The notes: a model not told the origin generated them from the sequence alone. Counted from the first letter of the stretch, positions 7,493 to 16,081 are shown. The stretch: 64,000 nucleotides of DNA from Ardenticatenaceae bacterium (GCA_020634375.1 JACKBX010000003.1:186001-250000), one strand, 5' to 3'. Made by a program: numbers and translations.

Positions 7493-9325
7493 TTACGGCC
7501 GTCTCCCCCCAATAAACGCCAACGGATCCACATAATTCGCTGCCACTTCGTCCCGGTCTGGGCCAGGCCAATGGCCGGGGTTGTCTTGCAGCACGGCCGT
7601 TGTCGAAATATCAAAGTGCAAGTGATAATTGCCACTGTTCCCGCCGCTCTTACCTACCACACAAATCTGCTGACCCCGTGCCACACGATCCCCGGCATGT
7701 ACCTGCATATTCTCCACATGAGCGCTGCGCGAATAGACCACCGCGCCATCGGGCAGCGGGTCATGCTTGACGATGATGATATTGCGCCAATAATCGCCCA
7801 CGCGCCCCGCCCAGGTAACCACGCCAGAAGCGACCGCATACACCGGAGCGCCGCGATCCATATTCCAGCGCGGCACGTTCAGGTTCAGGTCTGCGCCGGT
7901 GTGGTAGGCAACCTTACCGGCGCTGTCGAAATAGCGGTTGAGGAAGCCGTTAGAATCCTGCCAATGGCCGGGCCACAGTTTGCTATCTTGCCGCTCTGCC
8001 TCCGTTCCCACTGGGGCATCAAAGCCATCAGCCGTGGGTTGATCGGGGTTGGTGGGCAGAGCAGTCACCGGACGCCACCGAATGGTGGTGAAAGCGATGC
8101 GGCGCAACGGCCGTTCCAACGTCACATCCGCCACACTCACGCGCCCATCCTCCGGCAGCGCCGGGTCTAACTCAAACACACCCAACTGCGCCCACTCGTT
8201 GTAATGGATAGACTGATCCAGTGCGATTTTGCGCTCCACTGGCTGCCCATTCACATGATCGCGCACAAAATAGAGCGCCTCCCGTGCCTCCGCATATTGA
8301 TGCGGAATAAACACCTCCACCGCATAGCGCCCCGCCGCCGGTAACGTAGGTACGTAGTTGGCATATGCCTGCTGTGGGTTCGCAGAGAGCTTGAACTTCA
8401 CCAGCCAGCCATTCACATCTGTAAACGTGCCCCATACGCGATCCGGATCGCCATTGTAAAGGCCATCGCTGTAACCAGCCCCATCGGGATGCACCATCAC
8501 CGCCTCGCCGGGATCAGGCTCGCCAGGATCAGGGGACGGCAAGGGAGTATCTGGCAGTGTCACCTGCTGCAAGGCATGAAATTCTGCCGTGCCCATTGTG
8601 CCCAGGCGAAAATAAGAGACACCGCTGCCACCCAGTTCAACAGTCACCGCCGCGCCGCGCCGCAAATCATCGGCAAATACGCCGCCGTAGGCTTGCAGCA
8701 TGGGGTAAATGGGCTTGTTCATGGTGCGGCATACTTCAAAAGCATTTGCCAAAGCCTGCTCCACCGAGAGGCCAAAGTCTTTGTGATAAACCATCGGATG
8801 CAGGCTGCCCACATAAGGCAGCCATTGCTGCACGTGAATGTGTTTGGGATGCTGACCCCGCGCATCAAAATTCAGGCCCAGGTGAAAATTGCGCGGGATA
8901 CTGACACGCACACGCTGGATGAGATGGCGGGCGTCGCCTGGCCCGCCATCGAAATATTTGGGGCCATCTTCCACATCTAGCAGCATGGACTGCACACCGG
9001 GCACGTTGCAAGCACGGATAACTAATTCCGCTTCACCGGGCACATTGATGCCTTTGAGAACGCACCAGGCATGGAGTTCCAAGTCAAAATTTGCCAGCGT
9101 GTCCACCCAGCGGGCAATGTCATCAGGGCCATTGACGGCCATTTGCGGTTTGGTATCAAACTGCCCCTGCCAGGCGTCACCGTCGGAGGTTTTGACGTAG
9201 AGGGCAATTTGTGCGCGGGGCAGCCAGCGGCGGATTGTCTCCGCTAATTCGGTGATGGAATGTTCGCCAACAGATTTGCCTGACCAGTAGACCAGGCCGA
9301 TTTTGCCATCGTATGGGGTTGTCAT
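7493..9325 (-). CDS. Modular protein: TIM-barrel-like domain, golvesin/CBM-like domain and M23 (LytM) peptidase domain
   Basis: 610 residues in three parts. Residues 1-270 resemble a TIM-barrel hydrolase-like fold (GLVYWSGKSV, ELHAWCVLKG, SMLLDVEDGPKYF, HLGLNFDARG, HPMVYHKDFG). Residues about 285-425 form a beta-rich domain of golvesin-C-terminal/CBM type (AGRYAVEVFIPHQYAEA...VRDHVNGQ). Residues about 450-610 are an M23 metallopeptidase with the zinc ligands visible as HTGAD and HLHFD, used by LytM-type enzymes to cut peptidoglycan cross-bridges. No signal peptide is recognisable at the chosen ATG, which is odd for a wall enzyme; non-classical export or an intracellular role for the first part are alternatives. 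It converges with the MGMT gene, with only 4 bp between the stops. Confidence 0.8.
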   Translation of the reverse strand: MTTPYDGKIGLVYWSGKSVGEHSITELAETIRRWLPRAQIALYVKTSDGDAWQGQFDTKPQMAVNGPDDIARWVDTLANFDLELHAWCVLKGINVPGEAELVIRACNVPGVQSMLLDVEDGPKYFDGGPGDARHLIQRVRVSIPRNFHLGLNFDARGQHPKHIHVQQWLPYVGSLHPMVYHKDFGLSVEQALANAFEVCRTMNKPIYPMLQAYGGVFADDLRRGAAVTVELGGSGVSYFRLGTMGTAEFHALQQVTLPDTPLPSPDPGEPDPGEAVMVHPDGAGYSDGLYNGDPDRVWGTFTDVNGWLVKFKLSANPQQAYANYVPTLPAAGRYAVEVFIPHQYAEAREALYFVRDHVNGQPVERKIALDQSIHYNEWAQLGVFELDPALPEDGRVSVADVTLERPLRRIAFTTIRWRPVTALPTNPDQPTADGFDAPVGTEAERQDSKLWPGHWQDSNGFLNRYFDSAGKVAYHTGADLNLNVPRWNMDRGAPVYAVASGVVTWAGRVGDYWRNIIIVKHDPLPDGAVVYSRSAHVENMQVHAGDRVARGQQICVVGKSGGNSGNYHLHFDISTTAVLQDNPGHWPGPDRDEVAANYVDPLAFIGGRRP

Positions 9326-9334
9326 GGTACTTCT

Positions 9335-9400
9335 CCAGCAATTAGCAATTAGAAATTAGCAAGTAGCAATTGGCAGTTGTTCATTGTTAATTGTTCTACA
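9335..9400. repeat. AATTAGCAATT-family low-complexity repeat
   Basis: An A/T-rich run made of the iterated words 'agcaattag', 'aaattagc', 'agtagcaatt' and 'ttcattgttaattgttc'. Related runs lie at 9735-9770, 19290-19336 and 61972-61995. Located just upstream of the M23 gene start and next to the 21-bp array. Confidence 0.6.
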
Positions 9401-9738
9401 AAGTTGGTTAAAGCCTCTCCTCTTATCGCATTTGGCTCTCCCGAAGTGGCATTCGGCTTTCCCGAAGTGGCATTCGGCTTTATCAAAGTGGCATTTGGCT
9501 CTATCAAAGAGGCATTCGGCTCTATCAAAGAGGCATTTGGCTCTATCAAAGAGGCATTCGGCTCTATCAAAGAGGCATTTGGCTCTATCAAAGAGGCATT
9601 TGGCTCTATCAAAGAGGCATTTGGCTCTATCAATGCCGCTTTATGCCAATCATTTAGCATTTCGGGAGACTGATTTGTCAAATAGGGGCTGTCAATCACC
9701 GAGGTTTGCCAACCCTTTGGTTTTTCCGGGCAAGTCAT
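9349..9738 (-). other. Open frame of 129 codons through the 21-bp array, doubtful as a gene
   Basis: The minus strand can be read as a short unique N-terminus, then seven or more copies of the heptapeptide S-L-I-E-P-N-A, then a tail translated from low-complexity DNA. There is no ribosome-binding site before the ATG at 9738. The plus strand is open too (EAFGSIK repeats), as expected for any array whose period is a multiple of three and lacks stop triplets. I treat it as a by-product of the repeat rather than a supported gene. Confidence 0.2.
9427..9636. repeat. Tandem array of ten 21-bp units
   Basis: Ten head-to-tail units of exactly 21 bp, each GGCATT(T/C)GGCTCTATCAAA plus one or two bases. 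The first three units carry CCCGAAGT or TATCAAAGT variants; the last seven are nearly identical and differ only by T/C at the seventh base. The pattern (diverged at the left, homogeneous at the right) looks like expansion by slippage or unequal exchange. It lies between the 9749 gene and the M23 gene and is flanked by AATTAGCAATT-type words. Confidence 0.95.
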
Positions 9739-9770
9739 TGTTAATTATTCATTGTTCGTTGTTCAGCAGC
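9735..9770. repeat. TTGTTAATTATTCATTGTTC low-complexity repeat
   Basis: Iterated 'attgtt/attatt/cattgtt' words directly downstream of the 9749 gene's stop codon. Same word class as 9335-9400 and 19290-19336, so the 21-bp array is bracketed by two copies of this class. Confidence 0.5.
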
Positions 9771-11407
9771 AGGCCCAGTTGGGCGGTGGCTTCGCGGAAT
9801 GCCTGCCAATGCTCACGGCGGACGGTAACGGCCAGGTCGCCGAGGCGTTGGCCCAGGTAGTCACGGGTCTTTGGGTTTTGGCTGAGGGTGTCGAGGATGG
9901 CGGCATCGCGCACGCGCAGGATGACGGCCGTTTCCAACACTCCTTCTACGCCCCGTTCAGCCCAGCGTTCGATGGCGCGTTTGGTGCTGGGGGGCAACGG
10001 CCGTGCGCTCACCTTTTGCAAAAATTGCAGCACCCGTTCGGCGGAAATGCCCTGCTCCTGTGCCTGCGCCAACGAATTGGGCGTAAGATGGTAGAGATAC
10101 GGCTTGCCCGGCTGATACGGCGCTGCATCGCTAATGCGAGCGACCTGAAAACGCTGGTAGCGGTCAGCATTGTAGGGAACCAACACCGAGGCATCGGCCT
10201 GCACCACGATGGGCACAGACACATCGTGTCCAGCGGCAGGCTGGGTATGCAGCCAGGCCAGGGCACGCTCCGTCAGGCGGAAAAGGCCGCCATCGTCAGC
10301 AGCCAGTTCCACCAGCCCCAACCAGGATAATGGCCCCCGCAGTAAAAAGCGCAGCAGCCGCCCTTCCACCAAATCCCAATGGGCAAAACCGCTGACATAC
10401 GCATCGGCGATGCGGTCGCGGATGTACCAGGTGTCGTAATTGCCATCGGGGCGTTGAAAATCGGGGTCGCTCTCTTTGATGAAGGCAACGAGGTCGCCAA
10501 TAGCGTACCAGTTGTCGTTGCGGGGCAGGGCATCTAGCAGGGCTGTGCGGGCAAGGATGGGGTCGTTTTGCCAACCCTCCCCTTCGCAAGCCAGTTCAGG
10601 GGTGTGGCAAAGGTCATTCCAATTGCTGCTGCTCCACGCTTCAACCAGGGTACGGAGTTGGCTCTCGCGGGTTTGTTGCAGCCAGGCAACGGCCGTTTTT
10701 GTAACGGCCGTGTTCGCCACCTTGCTTCCCGCTTCACCCTTGCGCAAAAAATTCAATTCGTAGGCCAGCGTCAGCAGCAGCGAAAGGCGATCAGGATTGT
10801 TGTTTATCAAATGGGAAGATAGCTGCGGTAAGGGGTTGGCATCTAGCCCATAGCGTTGGGCAATGGCGAGAATGGTGGTGAGGTCGTCAACGCTGTCGAG
10901 AACGGCCGTGCTGTATTCAATCGGCGGCGTAGTCGGGGATAGGGTGTCATGATCAAGAGGTGTGGCAGCGGAAACGGCCGTGCTGCCAAACTGCGCCATC
11001 ATTTCAGTAGGTAGGTAATAAAACTCAATCGTGCCTTCGGCCGTGTCGTCGAAACCGCGATAGAGAAAGCCACGATACCAGAGCGATTCGGCCACGTTAG
11101 CAGGATCGAACCAGGGTTCCTCGCGCTCCAGCCAACCCGGCCCCATCTGCCGCACTTCGCCATAGGCGCGGGCAAAGGTAGAGACAGGAATACGCCCGCC
11201 AGCAGCAATGAGGTCTTGCATAGCGGCCGTTTCCTCTGGTGACAGGTATTGAATTTCCAGGCTCATATCCAGCGTTGCCAGCCCTTCTGCCAACAGCTTG
11301 ACGCAGGCCACCTTGTCCATGCCGGTCAGGTCTTGCTCCCACCATTCGCCAATGACGCGCAGGGCAATTAAATCATGGTCAATGAGAGATTGTTCCAGAG
11401 TCCGCAT
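9749..11407 (-). CDS. Helicase_C_3 (XPB/Ssl2 N-terminal-like) domain protein without helicase motor
   Basis: A 552-residue soluble protein. The C-terminal third carries the signature of the XPB/Ssl2 helicase-associated domain: VPIVVQADASVLVPYNADRYQRFQVARISDAAPY, then LYHLTPNSLAQAQEQGISAERVLQFLQKVSARPLPPSTKRAIERWAERG. The middle contains winged-helix-like segments (WLGLVELAADDGGLFRLTERALAWL). Walker A/B motifs are absent, so it cannot be a helicase alone; similar stand-alone proteins occur in Actinobacteria and Chloroflexi. Its ATG overlaps the stop codon of the upstream lipid kinase by 1 bp (TAATG), indicating translational coupling, although no functional link is obvious. A role in nucleic-acid binding is inferred from the family only. 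Confidence 0.75.
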   Translation of the reverse strand: MRTLEQSLIDHDLIALRVIGEWWEQDLTGMDKVACVKLLAEGLATLDMSLEIQYLSPEETAAMQDLIAAGGRIPVSTFARAYGEVRQMGPGWLEREEPWFDPANVAESLWYRGFLYRGFDDTAEGTIEFYYLPTEMMAQFGSTAVSAATPLDHDTLSPTTPPIEYSTAVLDSVDDLTTILAIAQRYGLDANPLPQLSSHLINNNPDRLSLLLTLAYELNFLRKGEAGSKVANTAVTKTAVAWLQQTRESQLRTLVEAWSSSNWNDLCHTPELACEGEGWQNDPILARTALLDALPRNDNWYAIGDLVAFIKESDPDFQRPDGNYDTWYIRDRIADAYVSGFAHWDLVEGRLLRFLLRGPLSWLGLVELAADDGGLFRLTERALAWLHTQPAAGHDVSVPIVVQADASVLVPYNADRYQRFQVARISDAAPYQPGKPYLYHLTPNSLAQAQEQGISAERVLQFLQKVSARPLPPSTKRAIERWAERGVEGVLETAVILRVRDAAILDTLSQNPKTRDYLGQRLGDLAVTVRREHWQAFREATAQLGLLLNNEQ

Positions 11408-12318
11408 TACACAATCACCTTCATCGCTCCCGGCAAACTGGTGACGATAACTTGTTGCACGCCATCAGCCGGGTAACTAAACATTTCACCATCAACGTGG
11501 ATGGGCATAGGCATCTCAGACTGGATAGTGATGCGTTCATTCAGGCGCATGGTCACATGCTGTGAAGTCACATGGCTGCCATCAAACGTTTTGGGAATCA
11601 TTTGCAGCATGGTCAGCCGCCCAATCGCGCTGACGGTGCAGCTATCAATCAGGCCATCATCGTTTTGGGCGTCGGGCACAAGGAGGAACCCACCGCCGCC
11701 ACGCGGGCCAACCCCCATTGCCAAAAAGAGGATATTTTGACTGACACGTTCGTCATCGAAGGTAACGTGGACTTGGGGACGGTCATAGTAAAATACGAGC
11801 GTGCGCAAAACGGCCAGCAAGTACATCAGAAAACCGTGAATGCGCGTGATTTTTTGGGTTTCGATGACGACAACGGCATCAAAACCCAGGCCAAAATTGT
11901 TATCGAAGACGCGGCTGTGTCCTCGGTCGTCTTCGATGCGGGCCAGGTCTATGATGCGTGGTTGGCCGGTGAAGAGTCGGGATACGGCCGTTTCCACATC
12001 CCCAAGCAGCCCATTAGCAAAGGCAAAATCATTGCCGGAACCAATAGGTATCACACCCAATGCCACATCAATGCCCTGGGCACGAGCGGCATAAAGCCCG
12101 TTAACCACCTCATGCACAGTGCCATCACCCCCAGCCGCCACAACCACATCATACCCATCTTGAGCAGCTTGCAGCGCCAACTCTTGGGCATGACCACTAT
12201 GCTGAGTTAGCGTTACGTCTACTTCACCGTGCGCTTGTGCCAATGCCTTGATTTTCGCTTCATTTTGCGCTCCACGTCCCAGGTCTGCTTTAGGATTGAG
12301 GATGACTTGAATACGCAT
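11407..12318 (-). CDS. Diacylglycerol/lipid kinase family protein (YegS/DgkB type)
   Basis: 303 residues. The DAGK catalytic signature is complete: NPKADLGRG near the start, VVVAAGGDGTVHEVVNGL at about 60-77, and VIPIGSGNDFA at about 100-110. The second domain (VSQNILFLAMGVGPRGGGGFLLVPDAQNDDGLID) is the beta-sandwich typical of the YegS/DgkB/sphingosine-kinase fold. Expected role: ATP-dependent phosphorylation of diacylglycerol or a related lipid, recycling lipid intermediates at the inner membrane. GGAGA lies 7 nt before the ATG at 12318. First gene of a two-gene transcript with the 9749 gene. Its promoter probably faces that of rnj. Confidence 0.9.
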   Translation of the reverse strand: MRIQVILNPKADLGRGAQNEAKIKALAQAHGEVDVTLTQHSGHAQELALQAAQDGYDVVVAAGGDGTVHEVVNGLYAARAQGIDVALGVIPIGSGNDFAFANGLLGDVETAVSRLFTGQPRIIDLARIEDDRGHSRVFDNNFGLGFDAVVVIETQKITRIHGFLMYLLAVLRTLVFYYDRPQVHVTFDDERVSQNILFLAMGVGPRGGGGFLLVPDAQNDDGLIDSCTVSAIGRLTMLQMIPKTFDGSHVTSQHVTMRLNERITIQSEMPMPIHVDGEMFSYPADGVQQVIVTSLPGAMKVIV

Positions 12319-12350
12319 GTTTTTCTCTCCTGAAGATGACGTTTTTCCCT

Positions 12351-12381
12351 AGTATACAGGGCTTCTCGCATTGATTGACAA
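12351..12381 (-). promoter_or_regulatory. Candidate promoter of the lipid kinase gene
   Basis: TATACT (minus strand, 12356-12351) with TTGTCA-like sequence (12381-12376), spacer 19 bp, a little long. The -35 overlaps the -35 of the opposite promoter at 12375, so the two divergent transcription units may compete. Confidence 0.4.
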
Positions 12382-12404
12382 TAAAATGCTCATACCATTT
12401 TAAT
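12375..12404 (+). promoter_or_regulatory. Candidate promoter of rnj
   Basis: Consensus TTGACA (12375-12380) and TTTAAT (12399-12404), spacer 18 bp. It gives a leader of about 220 nt before rnj. The rest of 12319-12634 holds the repeated ATGCTCATACCATT words and no gene. Confidence 0.5.
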
Positions 12405-12569
12405 TTGTTTGTGGTATAGTCCATTTCGTAACATGACATTGTGCCTTTTGCAGAGTTTCTTTAGTTCTCCACCTATCGACATCCAGCTAAGGTATTTGTG
12501 AACAAAAATGGCCCGGCCAGGGTAATCGGCTGCGCCTGTTTATCTTTGAATGGAGATGCTCATACCATT
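12386..12569. repeat. 14-bp direct repeat in the rnj leader
   Basis: ATGCTCATACCATT occurs at 12386-12399, inside the promoter spacer, and again at 12556-12569, where it forms the left part of a 9-bp hairpin (GAGATGCTC / GAGTATCTC, 12553-12579). RNase J or E genes in other bacteria are often autoregulated through their leader; that link here is inference. Confidence 0.55.
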
Positions 12570-12634
12570 CGAGTATCTCACACTTGCATACATTTACATA
12601 AATAGTAGAAGGAAAATAAAAAACGAACAAGCTT

Positions 12635-14266
12635 ATGGCTAAGAATTTAAGAATTATTCCCCTGGGCGGCCTGGGGGAAATTGGTAAGAATATGACACTG
12701 TTGGAATACGGCCGTAACCAAATCATCATTGACTGCGGGGTGATGTTCCCCGAAAGCGACATGTACGGCATCGACCTCGTGCTGCCCCAATTTGACTACG
12801 TAGTCGAAAATCAAGAAACGCTGCGCGGGATTGTGCTGACGCACGGCCACCAAGACCACATCGGCGGCCTGCCCTATTTGCTAGAACGCGTGAATGCACC
12901 CATCTACGGCACGGCGCTGACGGTAGGCATGGTTGAGCGCCAACTGGAAGAGGCGCATGTGCGCGAACGCGCCACATTGGAAGTGATAGACGACAAACAC
13001 ACCCTGCACCTGGGGCCGTTCCGTATCAGCCCCTTTGCCGTGGCGCACTCTATCCCGGCGGCCGTTGGCTTGGTTATTGACACACCGGTCGGGGCTATTG
13101 TGCATACCGGCGACTATAAACTGGACGAGACGCCCACGGGCGGCCGTACCACCGACTTCAACCGCCTGAAAGAACTGACGCCCAACGGCGTTTTGGCGAT
13201 GCTGGGCGACAGCACCAATGCGGATCGTCCTGGTCGCACGCCTACCGAGCAGTTGGTGGCGGATACGCTGGATCAGCTTTTCGCGGAGGCGGAGGGACGA
13301 CGCATCATCATTGCCACGTTCTCCTCTGTGCTGGCGCGGCTGCAAGAAATTATGCGATTGGCGGATAAGTACGGCCGTCAAGTAGCCCTCACTGGCCGTA
13401 GCTTGCAGCAAAATGTGGAATTAGCCCGCGACCTGGGCTACCTAAAAGTGCCGAAGGGCTTGCTGGTAGACATCAAAGCCAACGTGCCCAACGATAAACT
13501 CGTCATCCTCTCCACCGGGTCGCAGGGCGAGCCGCGCTCGGCGCTGAACCGCATGGCAAAAGGCGAACACAAGCAGGTGCAAGTACACGATGGGGACACC
13601 ATCATCATCTCTGGCGGCACCATTCCTGGCAACGAGGAAGACGTAGGCCGAATGCTGAATAATTTGTTCGCACGCGGCGCAAACGTGATTTATGGGCCGC
13701 TGGCAACCGTTCACGTCTCCGGGCATGGCAGCCGCGAGGATATGCGCATCATGTTGGAGAAGGTGCAGCCGCGCTTTCTCATCCCGGTGCATGGCGAAAT
13801 GCGCCATCTACACCTGCACGCACGGCTGGCACAGGAAAATGGGCTGGCTGCGGAGAACGTGTTTATTTTGCACAACGGCGCCGTATGGACAACGGATGGC
13901 GAAAAAGCATGGTTGGATGAGTCTATCCCGGCGGAAGATGTGTACGTGGACGGCTATCTAGTTGGCGAAATTGGCGAACTGGTGATGCGCGACCGCGAAC
14001 GGCTGGCGCAAGATGGCTTTGTAGTGGTGTATGTGCCCATTAACAAGCAGCGCAAGCTGGCGGGCGAACCGCGCATTCTCAGCCGGGGCTTTTTACGCAT
14101 GGATGCGGCGGGCAGCATTATGGATGCGGCCACGGTGGAATTGAAGCGGGAGTTGAAGCGGAACGGCCGTAACCACGAAGACACCGTGCGCGAAACCCTG
14201 CAAAACTTCTTTTATCATAAAACGCAATCCCGCCCGGTGATTTTGCCTAACATCGTGCGCGTCTAA
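12635..14266 (+). CDS. rnj: Ribonuclease J
   Basis: 543 residues, the usual length. RNase J is a 5'-3' exo- and endoribonuclease of the metallo-beta-lactamase/beta-CASP family and takes the place of RNase E in many bacteria. Seen here: IIPLGGLGEIGKNM at 7-20, the metal-binding HGHQDHIGGLPY at about 70, VHTGDYK near 152, GDSTNADRPG near 190, and the beta-CASP region with STGSQGEP and HVSGHGSRED. The C-terminal domain (REPRI-type ILSRGFLRMDAA...VRETLQNFFYHKTQSRPVILPNIVRV) is also typical and needed for dimerisation. The start follows AGAAGGAAAA with acceptable spacing. Monocistronic. Confidence 0.97.
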   Translation: MAKNLRIIPLGGLGEIGKNMTLLEYGRNQIIIDCGVMFPESDMYGIDLVLPQFDYVVENQETLRGIVLTHGHQDHIGGLPYLLERVNAPIYGTALTVGMVERQLEEAHVRERATLEVIDDKHTLHLGPFRISPFAVAHSIPAAVGLVIDTPVGAIVHTGDYKLDETPTGGRTTDFNRLKELTPNGVLAMLGDSTNADRPGRTPTEQLVADTLDQLFAEAEGRRIIIATFSSVLARLQEIMRLADKYGRQVALTGRSLQQNVELARDLGYLKVPKGLLVDIKANVPNDKLVILSTGSQGEPRSALNRMAKGEHKQVQVHDGDTIIISGGTIPGNEEDVGRMLNNLFARGANVIYGPLATVHVSGHGSREDMRIMLEKVQPRFLIPVHGEMRHLHLHARLAQENGLAAENVFILHNGAVWTTDGEKAWLDESIPAEDVYVDGYLVGEIGELVMRDRERLAQDGFVVVYVPINKQRKLAGEPRILSRGFLRMDAAGSIMDAATVELKRELKRNGRNHEDTVRETLQNFFYHKTQSRPVILPNIVRV

Positions 14267-14301
14267 AAGTCCCTCCCTCTTCAAAAAATTGAGGATAATT
14301 G

Positions 14302-14344
14302 GTCAGGAGGCATGCATCACCTGTGGTGCTATATGGCTCCTGAC
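14302..14344 (+). terminator. Branched hairpin downstream of rnj
   Basis: GTCAGGAG (14302-14309) pairs with CTCCTGAC (14337-14344), and an inner hairpin (GCATCAC/GTGGTGC, 14314-14329) sits in the loop. It starts 35 nt after the rnj stop. Only a weak T-rich tail follows, so it may be a 3'-end processing or stability element as much as a terminator. Confidence 0.5.
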
Positions 14345-14372
14345 TTTCTGGCAGGTTTTTACGTAATTGTTC

Positions 14373-14401
14373 TTGCTTATCTTCTCGCAGTGAGGTTCAA
14401 T
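14373..14401 (+). promoter_or_regulatory. Candidate promoter of the Ser/Thr kinase gene
   Basis: TTGCTT (14373-14378) and TTCAAT (14396-14401), spacer 17 bp. Both hexamers are imperfect (four of six matches). Position fits a leader of about 30 nt before the kinase ATG at 14441. Confidence 0.35.
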
Positions 14402-14440
14402 ATCTGAAGTATCGGGTTATGAGAAGATAAGGAGACAATA

Positions 14441-16006
14441 ATGCCTATCCAAAAACTCGGCCGTTACGAAATCATCCAGGAACTGGGTCGAGGGGGGATG
14501 GCTGCTGTTTATCTGGCGCATGATCCTCGTTTTAGACGTGACGTTGCCATTAAAGTACTCCCGGTTCAATTTACGCATGATGCCACATTTCGTGCCCGCT
14601 TTGAGCGCGAAGCGCAAACCATCGCCCGAATAGAGCACCCAGCAATTGTTCCCGTATACGATTTCGGAGAGGAAAACGGACAACCTTATCTGGTGATGCG
14701 CTACATGCCTGGTGGCTCATTGGCAGACAGATTACGTCGGGGGCCGCTCTCGCTCGCCGAAACCGTGCAGATTGTCACGCGCATTGCTGCCGCGCTGGAC
14801 AGGGCACACAGTCAGGGAGTCATTCACCGAGATTTGAAGCCGGGCAATATTTTATTTGATCAGCATGGAGATGCGTTCCTGGCAGACTTTGGCATCGCCA
14901 AATTGGCTGAGGCAACGGCCACATTAACCGGTACGGGCTTGATTGGCACACCAGCTTATATGAGTCCTGAACAGGTAAAAGGGCATCCGTTGGACGGCCG
15001 TTCCGATGTCTACTCTCTCGCCATCATCATATTTGAGATGTTGACCGGCAGCCAGCCTTACAAAGCGGAAACGCCAATGGGGCAGGCCTTTAAGCATGTG
15101 ATGGAACCTGTTCCCCAAGTGCGAGAAAGGAATCCAAATTTACCGCCAGCCGTGAATGACACTTTAAGTCGCGGATTGGCAAAAGAGAAAGCAGAGCGGT
15201 TTGGCACAGCAAGCGAAATGTCCAGGGCGTTGGATACGGCCGTTACGCCCCCGCCCTATCCCACACAACCAACAGCGGCAGCAAAAGCAAGGCCCAAACC
15301 GTCGCACCCACAAATACAAAAAACCGTTCTCGAAAGCGATGTCCTGCACCTGCGCCCCTCCACCCCGGCAATCCATTCTTCCGCAAAACAAACACCGCCA
15401 CAAACCGCAAAGAAGAACAAACTCCCAACATGGATATGGGTCATTCTCATCATCATTATTTTCAGCTGCGTAGCAGGCATGGCATGGCTATTCATTCAAA
15501 ATAATGGCAGCATTCCTTTTTTGATGAGCGCAACCGAAACGCCGTCACCAACCATCACACCTACCCCTATTCCAACCCATACACCAACTCAAACCCCTAC
15601 ATTAACGCCACTACCTACTAGCACAGCCACCCCTACACCCACATTTACGCCGACATCGACACCCACAGCATCACGCACCAGCACCCCTATCCCGTCACCA
15701 ACCAAAACGGCAACACCCATCCCAACGCGCACAGCCACTCCCATTCCAACCCGCGCCCCCACGTCCAATCTGATCACCGTCAATCTGGTTAACCTGCATT
15801 GTGAACCGATTGACTATTATGTAGATGGGCAGCTTGCAGCAACCGTTGGCGCAGAATCTTCGACAACTTTCGTGACAACTCTGGGCCAACATACCACCAA
15901 CGCCTGTCGGGTTGGTGAACCGGATGCTTGCGGTGGGGAAAGAACCCATAGCTGGCAAAATGGTTCAACGCAAAACGTAAGCCGTGGCTCCTGGTGTGAC
16001 GGATAA
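14441..16006 (+). CDS. Transmembrane PknB-type serine/threonine protein kinase
   Basis: 521 residues. Residues 7-265 are a Hanks-type kinase: GRGGMAAVYLAHD glycine loop, DVAIKVL lysine, HRDLKPGNILFD catalytic loop near 128, DFGIAK near 149, and GTPAYMSPEQVKG activation/P+1 segment. A cytoplasmic Pro-rich linker follows, then one transmembrane helix at about 330-352 (WIWVILIIIIFSCVAGMAW). Outside lies a Thr/Pro stalk of about 85 residues and a small C-terminal domain (VNLHCEPIDYYVDGQLAATV...CRVGEPDACGG) with four Cys, probably a disulfide-bonded sensor. PASTA repeats are absent, so it is not a standard wall-sensing PknB. AAGGAG lies at 14427-14432. Targets are unknown. Confidence 0.93.
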   Translation: MPIQKLGRYEIIQELGRGGMAAVYLAHDPRFRRDVAIKVLPVQFTHDATFRARFEREAQTIARIEHPAIVPVYDFGEENGQPYLVMRYMPGGSLADRLRRGPLSLAETVQIVTRIAAALDRAHSQGVIHRDLKPGNILFDQHGDAFLADFGIAKLAEATATLTGTGLIGTPAYMSPEQVKGHPLDGRSDVYSLAIIIFEMLTGSQPYKAETPMGQAFKHVMEPVPQVRERNPNLPPAVNDTLSRGLAKEKAERFGTASEMSRALDTAVTPPPYPTQPTAAAKARPKPSHPQIQKTVLESDVLHLRPSTPAIHSSAKQTPPQTAKKNKLPTWIWVILIIIIFSCVAGMAWLFIQNNGSIPFLMSATETPSPTITPTPIPTHTPTQTPTLTPLPTSTATPTPTFTPTSTPTASRTSTPIPSPTKTATPIPTRTATPIPTRAPTSNLITVNLVNLHCEPIDYYVDGQLAATVGAESSTTFVTTLGQHTTNACRVGEPDACGGERTHSWQNGSTQNVSRGSWCDG

Positions 16007-16013
16007 AGTAAAA

Positions 16014-16067
16014 AAGCGGCAAGTTTGCAAGTTATTCAACTGGAGAAAACTTGCAAATTTGCCGCTT
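16014..16067. terminator. Bidirectional terminator between the kinase and yceI
   Basis: A 20-bp stem (16014-16033 with 16048-16067) with one G-U wobble and a 14-nt loop. On the minus strand it is followed by TTTTTT, so it is a strong terminator for yceI; on the plus strand it closes the kinase transcript 7 nt after the stop codon. Confidence 0.92.
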
Positions 16068-16081
16068 GTAATTGCAATCAT

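Noticed and set aside
9377..9673. Plus-strand open frame through the 21-bp array
   Set aside because: Exists only because the 21-bp unit lacks stop codons; no ribosome site and unrelated low-complexity ends.
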